A stretch of 64,000 bases of DNA, from assembly GCA_036961445.1 (NCBI GenBank), contig JBALVO010000005.1, positions 14,456 through 78,455 on the forward strand, given 5' to 3'. The DNA is from JBALVO01 sp036961445 (GTDB lineage Bacteria; Pseudomonadota; Gammaproteobacteria; Pseudomonadales; Halieaceae). Below the pieces are notes generated by a model. It made no database searches. It had not been told where the DNA came from and saw nothing but the letters and a program-made list of their open reading frames with translations. Positions 1 to 7,913 of this stretch are shown one piece after another. The stretch's first letter is position 1. Each line of letters begins with the position of its first letter. The translations under genes and the position numbers were made by a program.

Positions 1-1
1 C

Positions 2-1333
2 GATGTTAAGCGTCAAGCAGCACAAATGATCAATTCCGCATTGGAAAAATTCTCGGCGCCTGTCTCGGTAGGAGACTTCCTCAAGGGGCCATGGTATACC
101 AGCGCTCAACTGGTGTTGCTGAAGTCTGGCGCCGATTCCGACGCGTGGGCATTGATGTCGGCAACCACAGATACCCTGCTCGATTCGCTACAGGCTCCGA
201 CAGAAGACCAGGCAGAAGATCGGAGGCAGCTAATCTTCGCCGCTGTTACCCAGATTCCAAAAGACATCAGGAAGCTATTACTCAGTCTGCAACATGATAA
301 CGAAGCAGTAGACGACGCTGTTGGCCTGATAGAGTTCGCTCATCTACGTATCCTGCGCCAGCAAACCCTGGAGTTGGAAAAAATCTCGCTCATAGCGGTG
401 GACACCGAGAAAGTGAATGCCGCTCCCGATGACTTTGAAGCAATGGATCGCATCAAACCCGGTCAATGGTTTCGTATTACTACCGGCCCGCAGGAGATCC
501 TGCGCGTTCACTTGATATTAAAAATGGAACACGAACAGCAACTGCTGTTTACCAATCAAGCCGGGGTTAAGGCACTGCAGCTGGCATATCAGGAATTCGC
601 CGACTTGCTCGCCGCAGATAATGTCGTGCGGCTGCGCAGCGGGGCCAGTTTCAGCGCCTGCCTGGCCGCTGCTGCCGGTATAAAATCTACTGAGCAGGTC
701 GAGGTTCTGTCCAACGCAGCGGCACAACACAGCCAACGCGAACAGCAACTAGCAGCTACCCTGATAGATGAACCAGCAGAATTACAACCGGACCAACTGT
801 CATCTTTGCATGACGTTGTCACTGGCGATGACTTCCAAAACACAGTAAGCGAGTCTGTCACTGTAGATTTTGCTGCAATGGGAATGGCCGCTATGGAATC
901 AGCCGCGGTGGAGCCAGCCCCGATGGAATCAGCCGCGGTGGTGCCAGCCCCGGTGAAATCATCCACCACAGAACCGGCAGCTGCAGAACCAACAGCGGCG
1001 AACACAATAGATCATGTCGGCGTGGCGTCCACTTTCAAACAATCCGCTGCCAACGAACCGGTACCTGAAGCCCTGCAACGAAAGGCGCTGGATTTACCAA
1101 TGGGAGCGTGGCTGGGTTTCCATGATGGCGATACCCCGCTCATGGCAAAACTTGCGGTGCACGATCGCAAGAGGGACAACTATATTTTTGTAAACCGCGA
1201 AGGGATCAAGATGCGTGAACTAAGCAAGCGGATGTTACTCAAACTCATGGATGATGGTCTGGTCGACATTCTGCAAACCAGCTCCAACTTCCGCGACAAA
1301 GTGACACTGGCAAGAACTCAACTCGACGAGTGA
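2..1333 (+). CDS. DUF1631 family protein, C-terminal part (cut by window start)
   Basis: The reading frame is open to the left edge, so this is the last ~443 residues of a longer protein. The first Met is at base 26, but D-V-K-R-Q-A-A-Q codons precede it. The segment VGDFLKGPWYTSAQLVLL resembles the conserved core of DUF1631 (PF07793), large proteobacterial proteins of unknown function. A low-complexity Pro/Ala/Glu linker (about 290-345 in the visible part) carries a 30-bp tandem duplication at 893-952. A folded C-terminal module of ~90 residues follows, containing LDLPMGAWLGFH. It is followed 18 bp downstream by a PilZ gene on the same strand. A link to c-di-GMP or surface behaviour is inference from that neighbour only. 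Confidence 0.75.
   Translation, partial: DVKRQAAQMINSALEKFSAPVSVGDFLKGPWYTSAQLVLLKSGADSDAWALMSATTDTLLDSLQAPTEDQAEDRRQLIFAAVTQIPKDIRKLLLSLQHDNEAVDDAVGLIEFAHLRILRQQTLELEKISLIAVDTEKVNAAPDDFEAMDRIKPGQWFRITTGPQEILRVHLILKMEHEQQLLFTNQAGVKALQLAYQEFADLLAADNVVRLRSGASFSACLAAAAGIKSTEQVEVLSNAAAQHSQREQQLAATLIDEPAELQPDQLSSLHDVVTGDDFQNTVSESVTVDFAAMGMAAMESAAVEPAPMESAAVVPAPVKSSTTEPAAAEPTAANTIDHVGVASTFKQSAANEPVPEALQRKALDLPMGAWLGFHDGDTPLMAKLAVHDRKRDNYIFVNREGIKMRELSKRMLLKLMDDGLVDILQTSSNFRDKVTLARTQLDE
893..960 (+). repeat. 30-bp in-frame tandem duplication in the DUF1631 linker
   Basis: Two adjacent 30-bp units (893-922 and 923-952) differ by a single base (gag versus gtg). The start of a decayed third unit follows at 953-960. 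Each unit adds ten residues of a Met-Glu-Ser-Ala-Ala-Val-x-Pro-Ala-Pro type, lengthening a flexible Pro/Ala linker without changing frame. It is probably a slipped-strand duplication. Confidence 0.85.
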
Positions 1334-1351
1334 ATAAGGGATCATTGATGC

Positions 1352-1717
1352 ATGTCTGAGGAAAAGAGAGAGCACCTGCGACTCCCCCTCCAAAGCAGAA
1401 TATTTATCGAACTGGTGTCGCCCAAGGTGGGCAGCGAAGAATCCGGTGAAGTCGCTATATGTAAAACACTGGACGCCTCTCGCGGTGGCTTGCGGGTCAA
1501 TCTGAAACAGGAATTGACAGTAGGCGCAATCCTGCAGATTGGAGTGCAACTGCCTGATTCGGACGAGACTCTCTACCTGGCGGGTGAAGTTCGCTGGAGT
1601 CGACCTAGTGATGATCCGCTGTATATATGGTCAGCTGGCTTTAAGTTAATGAATGCCGGTGATTCCGATATCGATAGCTGGGTCGCCCTGCTGACCTGGA
1701 TGGATACTGCCGAGTAA
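1352..1717 (+). CDS. PilZ domain protein, predicted c-di-GMP binding
   Basis: A single PilZ domain fills this 121-residue protein. The two c-di-GMP binding signatures are visible: an RxxxR-type start (REHLR, residues ~6-10) and D/NxSxxG as DASRGG (~41-46). A beta-barrel core follows (LYLAGEVRWS). It is cytoplasmic, with no signal peptide or membrane segment. The ATG at 1352 has a weak AAGG 12 bases upstream; an ATG at 1348 is out of frame and stops at once. It lies 18 bp after the DUF1631 gene and converges on pilU, so it may be a c-di-GMP receptor for pilus or surface behaviour. The target is unknown. Confidence 0.88.
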   Translation: MSEEKREHLRLPLQSRIFIELVSPKVGSEESGEVAICKTLDASRGGLRVNLKQELTVGAILQIGVQLPDSDETLYLAGEVRWSRPSDDPLYIWSAGFKLMNAGDSDIDSWVALLTWMDTAE

Positions 1718-1740
1718 AACAGGCCACACGCCGCCGTTAA

Positions 1741-2883
1741 TCAGCTCTGAAACATCCCGTCCTCTTCGTCCTCCAGGCTCTCCAGGCTGAATCCCATGGA
1801 GCCGTTTTCATCGAGTTCACCACCCTCCTTGGCGAACTTGATTTTGAGTCGGACATTATTGGGGGAATCGGCATTACGCAACGCTTCATCTTCGCTAATC
1901 AGCCCCTCCTGGTAGAGCTCGAACAACGCGGTATCAAAGGTCTTCATACCTATATTTTCTGACTTCTGCATCACTTCCTTGATTCCGTCTATGTCACCCT
2001 TGAGGATAAGATCGGAGATCATGGGGGTTCCCAATAACACCTCGATGGCGGCACAGCGCTTGCCGTCGGTAGTAGGAATCAGTCGCTGGGACACAATGCA
2101 TTGCATGTTCATCGACATGTCCATCAATAGCTGTGGTCGCCTCTCCTCGGGGAAGAAGTTGATGATTCTGTCCAGGGCCTGGTTGGCATTGTTGGCATGC
2201 AGTGTGGATATACAAAGGTGACCAGTTTCAGCAAACGCGATGGCGTGCTCCATGGTCTCCCGATCCCGGATCTCACCGATCAGTATTACATCCGGCGCCT
2301 GGCGCAGTGTATTTTTCAGGGCGTTATGCCAACTGCGGGTATCTACCCCAACTTCGCGCTGGTTAACAATGGACTTCTTGTGGTTGTGCACATACTCCAC
2401 TGGATCCTCGATCGTCACAATATGCCCACTGCTATTGCTATTGCGGTAATCGATGAGCGCAGCCAGGGAAGTGGATTTACCTGAGCCGGTGGCCCCGACA
2501 AAGAGTACCAGCCCGCGCTTACGCATCACCACATCCGTCAGGATGGTGGGCAAGCGCAGATCCTGCCATTTAGGGATATCAGCCACGATATTACGGGCCA
2601 CAATGCCCACTTCGTTGCGCTGCACAAATATATTGACTCGAAAGCGTCCATAACCGGAGATAGAAGTAGCAAGATTCATCTCCAACTCCGTCTCGAATTC
2701 GGCCTGCTGGGTGGGATCCATGATTTCGTAGGCGATATCCTTGATTTCGCCGGGCTGCATAATCTCACTGGCAATAGGCTTGAGCTCTCCCTGAAACTTC
2801 GCACAGGGCGGCGCGCCCGTGCTCAGGTAAAGGTCTGAGCCACCCTCGTTAGAAAGAATTTTGAGCCACTCGGTTATTCTCAC
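1741..2883 (-). CDS. pilU: Type IV pilus retraction ATPase PilU
   Basis: PilT/PilU-family hexameric ATPase of 380 residues, which depolymerises type IV pili at the inner membrane. It shows Walker A GATGSGKST (~130), an Asp box (IEDPVEYVH), Walker B (VILIGEIRDRE) and a His box (TGHLCISTLHANNA). The length and the acidic C-terminal tail (ESLEDEEDG) fit PilU rather than PilT, which is about 345 residues. Translation starts at a GTG, preceded by GGGG seven bases upstream. pilT is not in this window, so the usual pilT-pilU pair is either split or lies elsewhere. Confidence 0.9.
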   Translation of the reverse strand: MRITEWLKILSNEGGSDLYLSTGAPPCAKFQGELKPIASEIMQPGEIKDIAYEIMDPTQQAEFETELEMNLATSISGYGRFRVNIFVQRNEVGIVARNIVADIPKWQDLRLPTILTDVVMRKRGLVLFVGATGSGKSTSLAALIDYRNSNSSGHIVTIEDPVEYVHNHKKSIVNQREVGVDTRSWHNALKNTLRQAPDVILIGEIRDRETMEHAIAFAETGHLCISTLHANNANQALDRIINFFPEERRPQLLMDMSMNMQCIVSQRLIPTTDGKRCAAIEVLLGTPMISDLILKGDIDGIKEVMQKSENIGMKTFDTALFELYQEGLISEDEALRNADSPNNVRLKIKFAKEGGELDENGSMGFSLESLEDEEDGMFQS

Positions 2884-3135
2884 GCTCTATCCCCTGCTTG
2901 TTATTGTTTGCAGCCAATTATTCAACTGCAGCTCTGGCTACTCTAGCAGTTTGCCGCCGCCGGGCAAGTGCCTACCGTACAGAAAGTCGAGAAATAGCGC
3001 TGCCAGCATCACGCCCCTGCGCAACTGTACTCCACCGGCATTGGCATATACACTTGTGCCCGTCTCGAACTGCCGTCATGGGTCAACCCGGCCCCGAATC
3101 AAACTGCTAGTTCCGCTTACCCACAGGAGTTCCCC

Positions 3136-4722
3136 TTGTCATCCCATTTGCAAAACCAATTGCAGGCACTGGCAAATTTCGATGCTCGCAAAGTACTGAG
3201 CAGCATTAAGCGTGGTATTGAAAAAGAAAGCCTGCGTATCTCAGCCGATGGCAAGCTGGCCCAGACAACACACCCGCTAGAACTGGGGTCCGCTCTGGCG
3301 CACCCCTCAATCACCACTGATTATTCAGAAGCACTGATGGAGTTTATTACTCCGGTGAGCAGCAGCATCGAAGGCAGCCTGGAGACCCTGGAAAACGTAC
3401 ACAGCTTTGTGTACCAGCACCTGGACGATGAAATACTCTGGTCGGCCAGCATGCCGTGCATCGTCAGTGGTGACCAGAGTATCCCCGTCGCCCAGTACGG
3501 CAGTTCTAATGTAGCGCGTATGAAAACCGTTTATCGCTATGGCCTCGGTCATCGCTACGGTCGCTTGATGCAGGCTATTGCCGGGATCCATTACAACTTC
3601 TCCATGCCCCAGGCCTACTGGGACCAGGCCTGGCTGGAGGCGGGCAAACCGGGTGCAATAACCGACTACATAAGCGAGCGTTACCTGGGGCTAATCCGCA
3701 ATTTTCACCGCTACTCCTGGCTGTTGATCTATTTGTTTGGGGCCTCGCCTGCAGTGTGCAGCACTTTCCTCAAAGGGCGTGACAATCACGATTTACAGGC
3801 CTTTGACAAAAATGGCCACAGCCTCTATCTGCCCTATAGCACCGCGTTGCGCATGGGCGATCTGGGCTACAACAGCGACGCTCAAAAGAACCTTAACGTA
3901 TGCTACAACTCCCTGGATAATTATGTGGCAACGTTGCACGAAGCCATTTTGCAGCCGCATGAGGAGTATAGGGACATCCCCTGTGGTCAAGGCGGGGACT
4001 ACCAGCAACTCAATGACAGCCTGCTGCAGATCGAGAATGAATTTTACAGCCCTATTCGCCCCAAACGTGTGGCCAATGCCGGTGAAACGCCGCTTAATGC
4101 GCTGGTCAGGGCGGGCATCGAATATATCGAAGTCAGGTGCGTGGACGTCAGTCCTTTCACCGCAGTGGGCCTGGATGCGGAGCAGATTCGTTTTCTCGAT
4201 ACCTTCCTGGTCTATTGCTTACTGGAAGATAGCCCGCCGTGCGACGACACAGAACAGAAAATACAGGCAGCCAACCTGGAGGCAGTGGTGAACCGCGGGC
4301 GCGAACCGGGACTGCAACTTAACAACTGCTCTGGCACCGTCTCACTGCCCCAATGGGCCGACGAACTGCTGGCAAGCATGGGACCGATTGCGGAATTACT
4401 GGACAGCGCCTTGGACAATAGCGAATACAGTGCCAGCCTGGGTAGTCAGGCCGCCAAGATTGCCGATCCGGAGCTGACGCCTTCTGCGCGCGTGTTGCGC
4501 GAGATGCGCGAACAGGACCTGCCCTTCTTTCGATTGGCCCTGGCCTATAGCCAACGCTGGGCTGAGTACTTTCGCAAGCGCCCCCTTGCACCCGAGATAC
4601 AGGCCACCTTTGAACGTGAGACCCGTGACTCCCTCGCGGCACAGGCCGACATCGAGCAGTCAGATGATATCGATTTCGAAAAATATCTGGATAATTTCTT
4701 CTCCCAGTACCAAACGCTCTAG
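3136..4722 (+). CDS. gshA: Glutamate-cysteine ligase
   Basis: Catalyses ATP-dependent joining of L-glutamate and L-cysteine, the first and rate-limiting step of glutathione synthesis, in the cytoplasm. The 528-residue protein is the usual length for the gammaproteobacterial type 1 family. The N-terminal region has GIEKESLRI followed by TDYSEALMEFITP, both family hallmarks, and IAGIHYNFSMP is in the active-site region. The start is TTG at 3136, supported by a clear AGGAG at 3125-3129. It is separated by 11 bp from acpH on the same strand. gshB is not in this window. Confidence 0.96.
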   Translation: MSSHLQNQLQALANFDARKVLSSIKRGIEKESLRISADGKLAQTTHPLELGSALAHPSITTDYSEALMEFITPVSSSIEGSLETLENVHSFVYQHLDDEILWSASMPCIVSGDQSIPVAQYGSSNVARMKTVYRYGLGHRYGRLMQAIAGIHYNFSMPQAYWDQAWLEAGKPGAITDYISERYLGLIRNFHRYSWLLIYLFGASPAVCSTFLKGRDNHDLQAFDKNGHSLYLPYSTALRMGDLGYNSDAQKNLNVCYNSLDNYVATLHEAILQPHEEYRDIPCGQGGDYQQLNDSLLQIENEFYSPIRPKRVANAGETPLNALVRAGIEYIEVRCVDVSPFTAVGLDAEQIRFLDTFLVYCLLEDSPPCDDTEQKIQAANLEAVVNRGREPGLQLNNCSGTVSLPQWADELLASMGPIAELLDSALDNSEYSASLGSQAAKIADPELTPSARVLREMREQDLPFFRLALAYSQRWAEYFRKRPLAPEIQATFERETRDSLAAQADIEQSDDIDFEKYLDNFFSQYQTL

Positions 4723-4733
4723 GCCATGTCGGG

Positions 4734-5339
4734 GTGAACTTCCTGGCCCACTTCCACCTGGCCTGGCCAGACCACGGCCTGATTGCCGGAGGTCTGGAGG
4801 GCGACTATTACAAGGGTCCCTTACGGGGTGACCTGCCCCACGCTATCGAGCGCGGAGTAAAACTGCATAGAGCCATTGATGCCTATACCGACAATCACCG
4901 GGTCGTCGCGCAATTGCGCAGGGATATGCCCCAGTCACTGCGCCGCTATGCTGGCATCCTTATAGACCTGAGTTTTGATCATTATCTCAGCCTGCATTGG
5001 TCAGATTTCTCAGATATTCCACTGCCTGATTTCAACGATAAAGTCTATCGTGCCCTGACCGATCATGCAGATCACCTGAGTGATGGCTCGCGCAACATGC
5101 TGGCGCGCATGATCGAATACGACATCCTGGGCCTGTATCTACAATGGCAAACGGTACCAGCCACCGCCAGGCGCATCGGGCAACGCTTCAAACGCCACAA
5201 CCCGTTTGATGATATCGAGCGGGAATTATCGCCAGCGCAACCCATGCTGGAGCAGGCTTTTCTGGCATTCTACCCGGAACTACAGCGCTTCACTGCTGAC
5301 CAACTAAGCCATTATGAGAGCATCGAATATTGCACTTGA
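4734..5339 (+). CDS. acpH: Acyl carrier protein phosphodiesterase
   Basis: Removes the 4'-phosphopantetheine group from holo-ACP, counteracting AcpS. The 201-residue protein begins MNFLAHFHLAWP and has GDYYKG and GVKLHRAIDAYTDNH, the metal-binding His/Asp segments typical of AcpH (HD-like fold). The start is a GTG at 4734, 11 bp after the gshA stop, suggesting co-transcription. Cytoplasmic. Confidence in the family is high; in vivo ACP turnover by this enzyme is still poorly understood. Confidence 0.92.
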   Translation: MNFLAHFHLAWPDHGLIAGGLEGDYYKGPLRGDLPHAIERGVKLHRAIDAYTDNHRVVAQLRRDMPQSLRRYAGILIDLSFDHYLSLHWSDFSDIPLPDFNDKVYRALTDHADHLSDGSRNMLARMIEYDILGLYLQWQTVPATARRIGQRFKRHNPFDDIERELSPAQPMLEQAFLAFYPELQRFTADQLSHYESIEYCT

Positions 5340-5390
5340 GGACAAAAGCCCCTAAGTTAGCCACCATCCATAGCAAGGAACTCCATACCG

Positions 5391-5900
5391 ATGTTACAAG
5401 CAATCTCCCCGCGGCTGGTTTTTTTCGCCCTGCTACTGCTATCCATAAGCTCGATGCTGTTTGCGCGTTTTTATCTCGAAGAGTTTCTTGACCTGGCAGC
5501 CTGCCCGCTGTGCATGAGCCAGCGCGTCTTTGTAGTAATGTGGGGCGTGTTCGCCCTGATGGCAGTGCTGCACAATCCCAGCGGCTGGGGCCGTCGATTA
5601 TACGGCGCGTTGTGCGCCCTGGCGGCCATCACCGGTGGTGCCATCGCAGCACGCCACGTATGGCTGCAACACCTGCCCCCGGATCAGGTTCCTGCCTGTG
5701 GCCCCAGCTTGGAATACATGCTGGAAACCCTCCCTTTTAGCGAAACCCTGAATATTGTATTCATGGGCGATGGCAACTGTGCTGACACAATGTGGACTTT
5801 TCTCGGCTTCAGCATCCCCGAGCAAACCCTGGCGTTATTTGTGGTGACTACCGTGGCCTGCCTGTGGCAAACCTTTCGTAAATACCCCGATCAGGTATAG
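5391..5900 (+). CDS. dsbB: Disulfide bond formation protein DsbB
   Basis: Inner-membrane quinone-linked oxidase that re-oxidises the periplasmic thiol oxidase DsbA. The 169-residue protein has four predicted transmembrane segments. The first cysteine pair is in CPLC (~38-41), in the first periplasmic loop. The second pair lies in the long second loop as PACGPS and GNCADT. Both pairs needed for electron transfer to quinone are therefore intact. It sits in the same direction as acpH (51 bp) and rsd (35 bp); no dsbA is present in the window. Confidence 0.94.
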   Translation: MLQAISPRLVFFALLLLSISSMLFARFYLEEFLDLAACPLCMSQRVFVVMWGVFALMAVLHNPSGWGRRLYGALCALAAITGGAIAARHVWLQHLPPDQVPACGPSLEYMLETLPFSETLNIVFMGDGNCADTMWTFLGFSIPEQTLALFVVTTVACLWQTFRKYPDQV

Positions 5901-5935
5901 TTACCACTTGCAGGCTCACTCCCGGGAATCAAGCG

Positions 5936-6424
5936 ATGCCACACAGAAGTAGCAATCCACAACAACAATTTGCCACTGTAGAAACCATGCTCACCCGCTG
6001 GTTGAAAGAGCGCAGAGAATTATTGGGTAAATACACGGAAATCGCCGTCGCGCTGGATGTAGACATGGACGATGCAATGCTGCAACAACGCCAACAGGCC
6101 CTGTGTGAACTGCTGGTGGACTATGTCTCAGCGGGACACTTTGAAGTGTTTCATGAGTTGATTAACGAGGCAGAAACCTTTGCTGATGGCAGCGGAGCTA
6201 TTGCCGAGAAATTAATGCCAGCCATCGGCGACACTACCGAGGTCATTATGGCCTACGAGGAAAAATACAGCAGCGCACTGGGACGCCAGGAAAAAATAAA
6301 GCGCGACCTGTCAGCCCTGGGAGAGGTGCTGGAGTCGCGCTTCGTACTGGAAGATCAGCTTATCGCGGGTCTTCACGCTAGACACAAGCGCCTGGTCGAT
6401 AACCAGGCGCCGCTATCGGGTTAG
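5936..6424 (+). CDS. rsd: Anti-sigma-70 factor Rsd/AlgQ
   Basis: Rsd/AlgQ proteins bind region 4 of the housekeeping sigma factor and, in Pseudomonas, affect alginate and virulence expression. The 162-residue, largely helical protein has the family core TMLTRWLKERRELLGKY near the N-terminus and LCELLVDYVSAGHFEVFHE in the middle. It overlaps the end of the convergent FKBP gene by 4 bp. AlgR and AlgZ homologues lie ~14 kb away in this window, as in Pseudomonas. Confidence 0.9.
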   Translation: MPHRSSNPQQQFATVETMLTRWLKERRELLGKYTEIAVALDVDMDDAMLQQRQQALCELLVDYVSAGHFEVFHELINEAETFADGSGAIAEKLMPAIGDTTEVIMAYEEKYSSALGRQEKIKRDLSALGEVLESRFVLEDQLIAGLHARHKRLVDNQAPLSG

Positions 6425-7194
6425 CCTTCTGCTGCAGCTGCAGGTTCCGCTGCCGCTTCAGCCTGGCTGGGGATAGCAATCAGTTCTACTTCAAAGATCA
6501 GAGCCGCATTAGGTCCGATCATCTGACCAGCACCACCAGCGCCATAACCCAACTCTGGGGGAATGGCCAACTTCCACTTGGATCCAACTGGCATCAACTG
6601 TAGAGCCTCAGTCCAGCCGGCAATTACCTGGCCAACACCAAAGGATACGGTCTGGCCGCGGCCATAGGAAGAATCAAACTCGGTACCGTCTACCAAAGTG
6701 CCGGCATAGTGTACTTCTACAGTATCTTCAGCACCAGGTTTGGCGCCGTCTCCTGCTTCAAGGATTTCGTACTGCAGGCCAGACTCAGTGGTCACAACAC
6801 CTTCTCTGGCACCATTTTCTGCCATAAAAGCGGCCGCTACGGCCAGGTTGGCTTCACCCTCTACAGCCTGGGCAGCAGCCTGCTCGGCGGCTGCCTTCTC
6901 CTGGTAGGCCTGCATCTCAGCAGCAATCTCTTCCTGGCTCAAAAGTGGCTCCGCGCCTTCCAATGCATCGGTCAAACCGGCAGAAAAGGCATCGGCATCC
7001 ATGGGAACGCCATCAGCGGCCATGCGCTGGCCAAGGCCAAATGCGATGCCATAGCTCAGACGCTGTTCCGTAGTGTCCAACGTAATACCGGCCGGTGCTA
7101 CAACAGCAGCCGCGTCGGGGGTAGATGCTTCTTGGTTACAAGCTTGCAGTGTGATAACGCTGACCAGAGCAAGCGGCAATGCGTACTTCTTCAT
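6421..7194 (-). CDS. FKBP-type peptidyl-prolyl isomerase, lipoprotein
   Basis: Periplasmic proline isomerase of the Mip/FkpA/FklB type (257 residues). A lipoprotein signal peptide ends in the lipobox LQAC (Cys ~19). An FKBP_N helical dimerisation region follows, with an Ala/Glu-rich helix at ~85-125. The C-terminal FKBP domain includes VEVHYAGTLVDGTEFDSS, GWTEALQLM and IPPELGYGAGG. The tail is Ala/Glu-rich. The start codon is preceded by GGAA. A hairpin plus seven U residues lies only 17 bases before the ATG (separate entry), so this mRNA may have a regulated leader. Its closest match to E. coli paralogues cannot be decided by eye. Confidence 0.92.
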   Translation of the reverse strand: MKKYALPLALVSVITLQACNQEASTPDAAAVVAPAGITLDTTEQRLSYGIAFGLGQRMAADGVPMDADAFSAGLTDALEGAEPLLSQEEIAAEMQAYQEKAAAEQAAAQAVEGEANLAVAAAFMAENGAREGVVTTESGLQYEILEAGDGAKPGAEDTVEVHYAGTLVDGTEFDSSYGRGQTVSFGVGQVIAGWTEALQLMPVGSKWKLAIPPELGYGAGGAGQMIGPNAALIFEVELIAIPSQAEAAAEPAAAAEG

Positions 7195-7211
7195 AAAATT
7201 ATTCCATATTC

Positions 7212-7239
7212 AAAAAAACCGTGGGTATCTCAGATACCC
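7212..7239 (-). terminator. Hairpin plus U7 tract in the FKBP leader
   Basis: Read on the minus strand, GGGTATCT-G-AGATACCC (7239-7223) forms a perfect inverted repeat, followed by ACGG and seven T (7218-7212). This has the form of an intrinsic terminator. It lies ~155 bp after the TIGR02444 gene (stop at 7395) and only 17 bases before the FKBP start codon. Any FKBP transcript must therefore either read through it or begin inside it. It may be the terminator of the upstream gene, an attenuator, or both. Confidence 0.6.
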
Positions 7240-7394
7240 CTGTCAAAGCGAGGTCTGGCTAGCAGGGACCAATGAAATCCCTGGCGGGCGCCGGGTTTTA
7301 CCGGTAACCGCCCGTTCAAGTCCGTGGTGGCAGCAAGAATGTCGCAATGGGCGCACATATTACTATCCGTTTCGCCCTTACGCCACCCCTGGGC

Positions 7395-7862
7395 TCACTC
7401 CCTCAAAACCAGGGTAAGCCCAGCAATTGCACCCACCCAATCATCACTCCCCGGACAGCTTAATTGCGCTACTTGCTGCAGGTTTTGCTGTAACGGGGAC
7501 TTCGCGGCTGGCAACTCAATGGCGTTGTGATAAAAATCCAGCATCATCGCCTGCTGCTGGCGCTCCGCCAGTAGTTCCAGGTCCTTGATTTTACCGCGAA
7601 TAGCGCTCGCCACAGGGTAATCACGCCACTCTTGGCGCAATGCGCGTAGCGGGCGCACTACCCGACCCCGCCAGGGCGCAATAAGTGCCTGCAGCGCCAG
7701 CAGATGCTCCGCACTCAAGTTGCGGTCTGCAGTGGCCACCCACGCAGCATATAACAGCAGGTTTACATCCATGCCAAAACCGTCCTGCAGTGCGAGGCAA
7801 GATTCAGCCACGCCATCCCGCGCGTAATTGTGCAAAGAGAACTCCCACAAAGGATTGCTCAT
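7395..7862 (-). CDS. TIGR02444 family protein
   Basis: A 155-residue, mainly helical cytoplasmic protein matching the TIGR02444/DUF2390 family by its N-terminus (NPLWEFSLHNYARDGVAE) and the segment FGMDVNLLLYAAWVA. Function is unknown. In gammaproteobacteria it is commonly found next to the ABC-F gene yheS, as here, divergently: the two start codons are 52 bp apart. No membrane segment or catalytic motif is apparent. Confidence 0.85.
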   Translation of the reverse strand: MSNPLWEFSLHNYARDGVAESCLALQDGFGMDVNLLLYAAWVATADRNLSAEHLLALQALIAPWRGRVVRPLRALRQEWRDYPVASAIRGKIKDLELLAERQQQAMMLDFYHNAIELPAAKSPLQQNLQQVAQLSCPGSDDWVGAIAGLTLVLRE

Positions 7863-7913
7863 AAAATATCCATCTGGCTCATAGCGTCTGCTACAGGTAG
7901 AATTCGCGACCTC

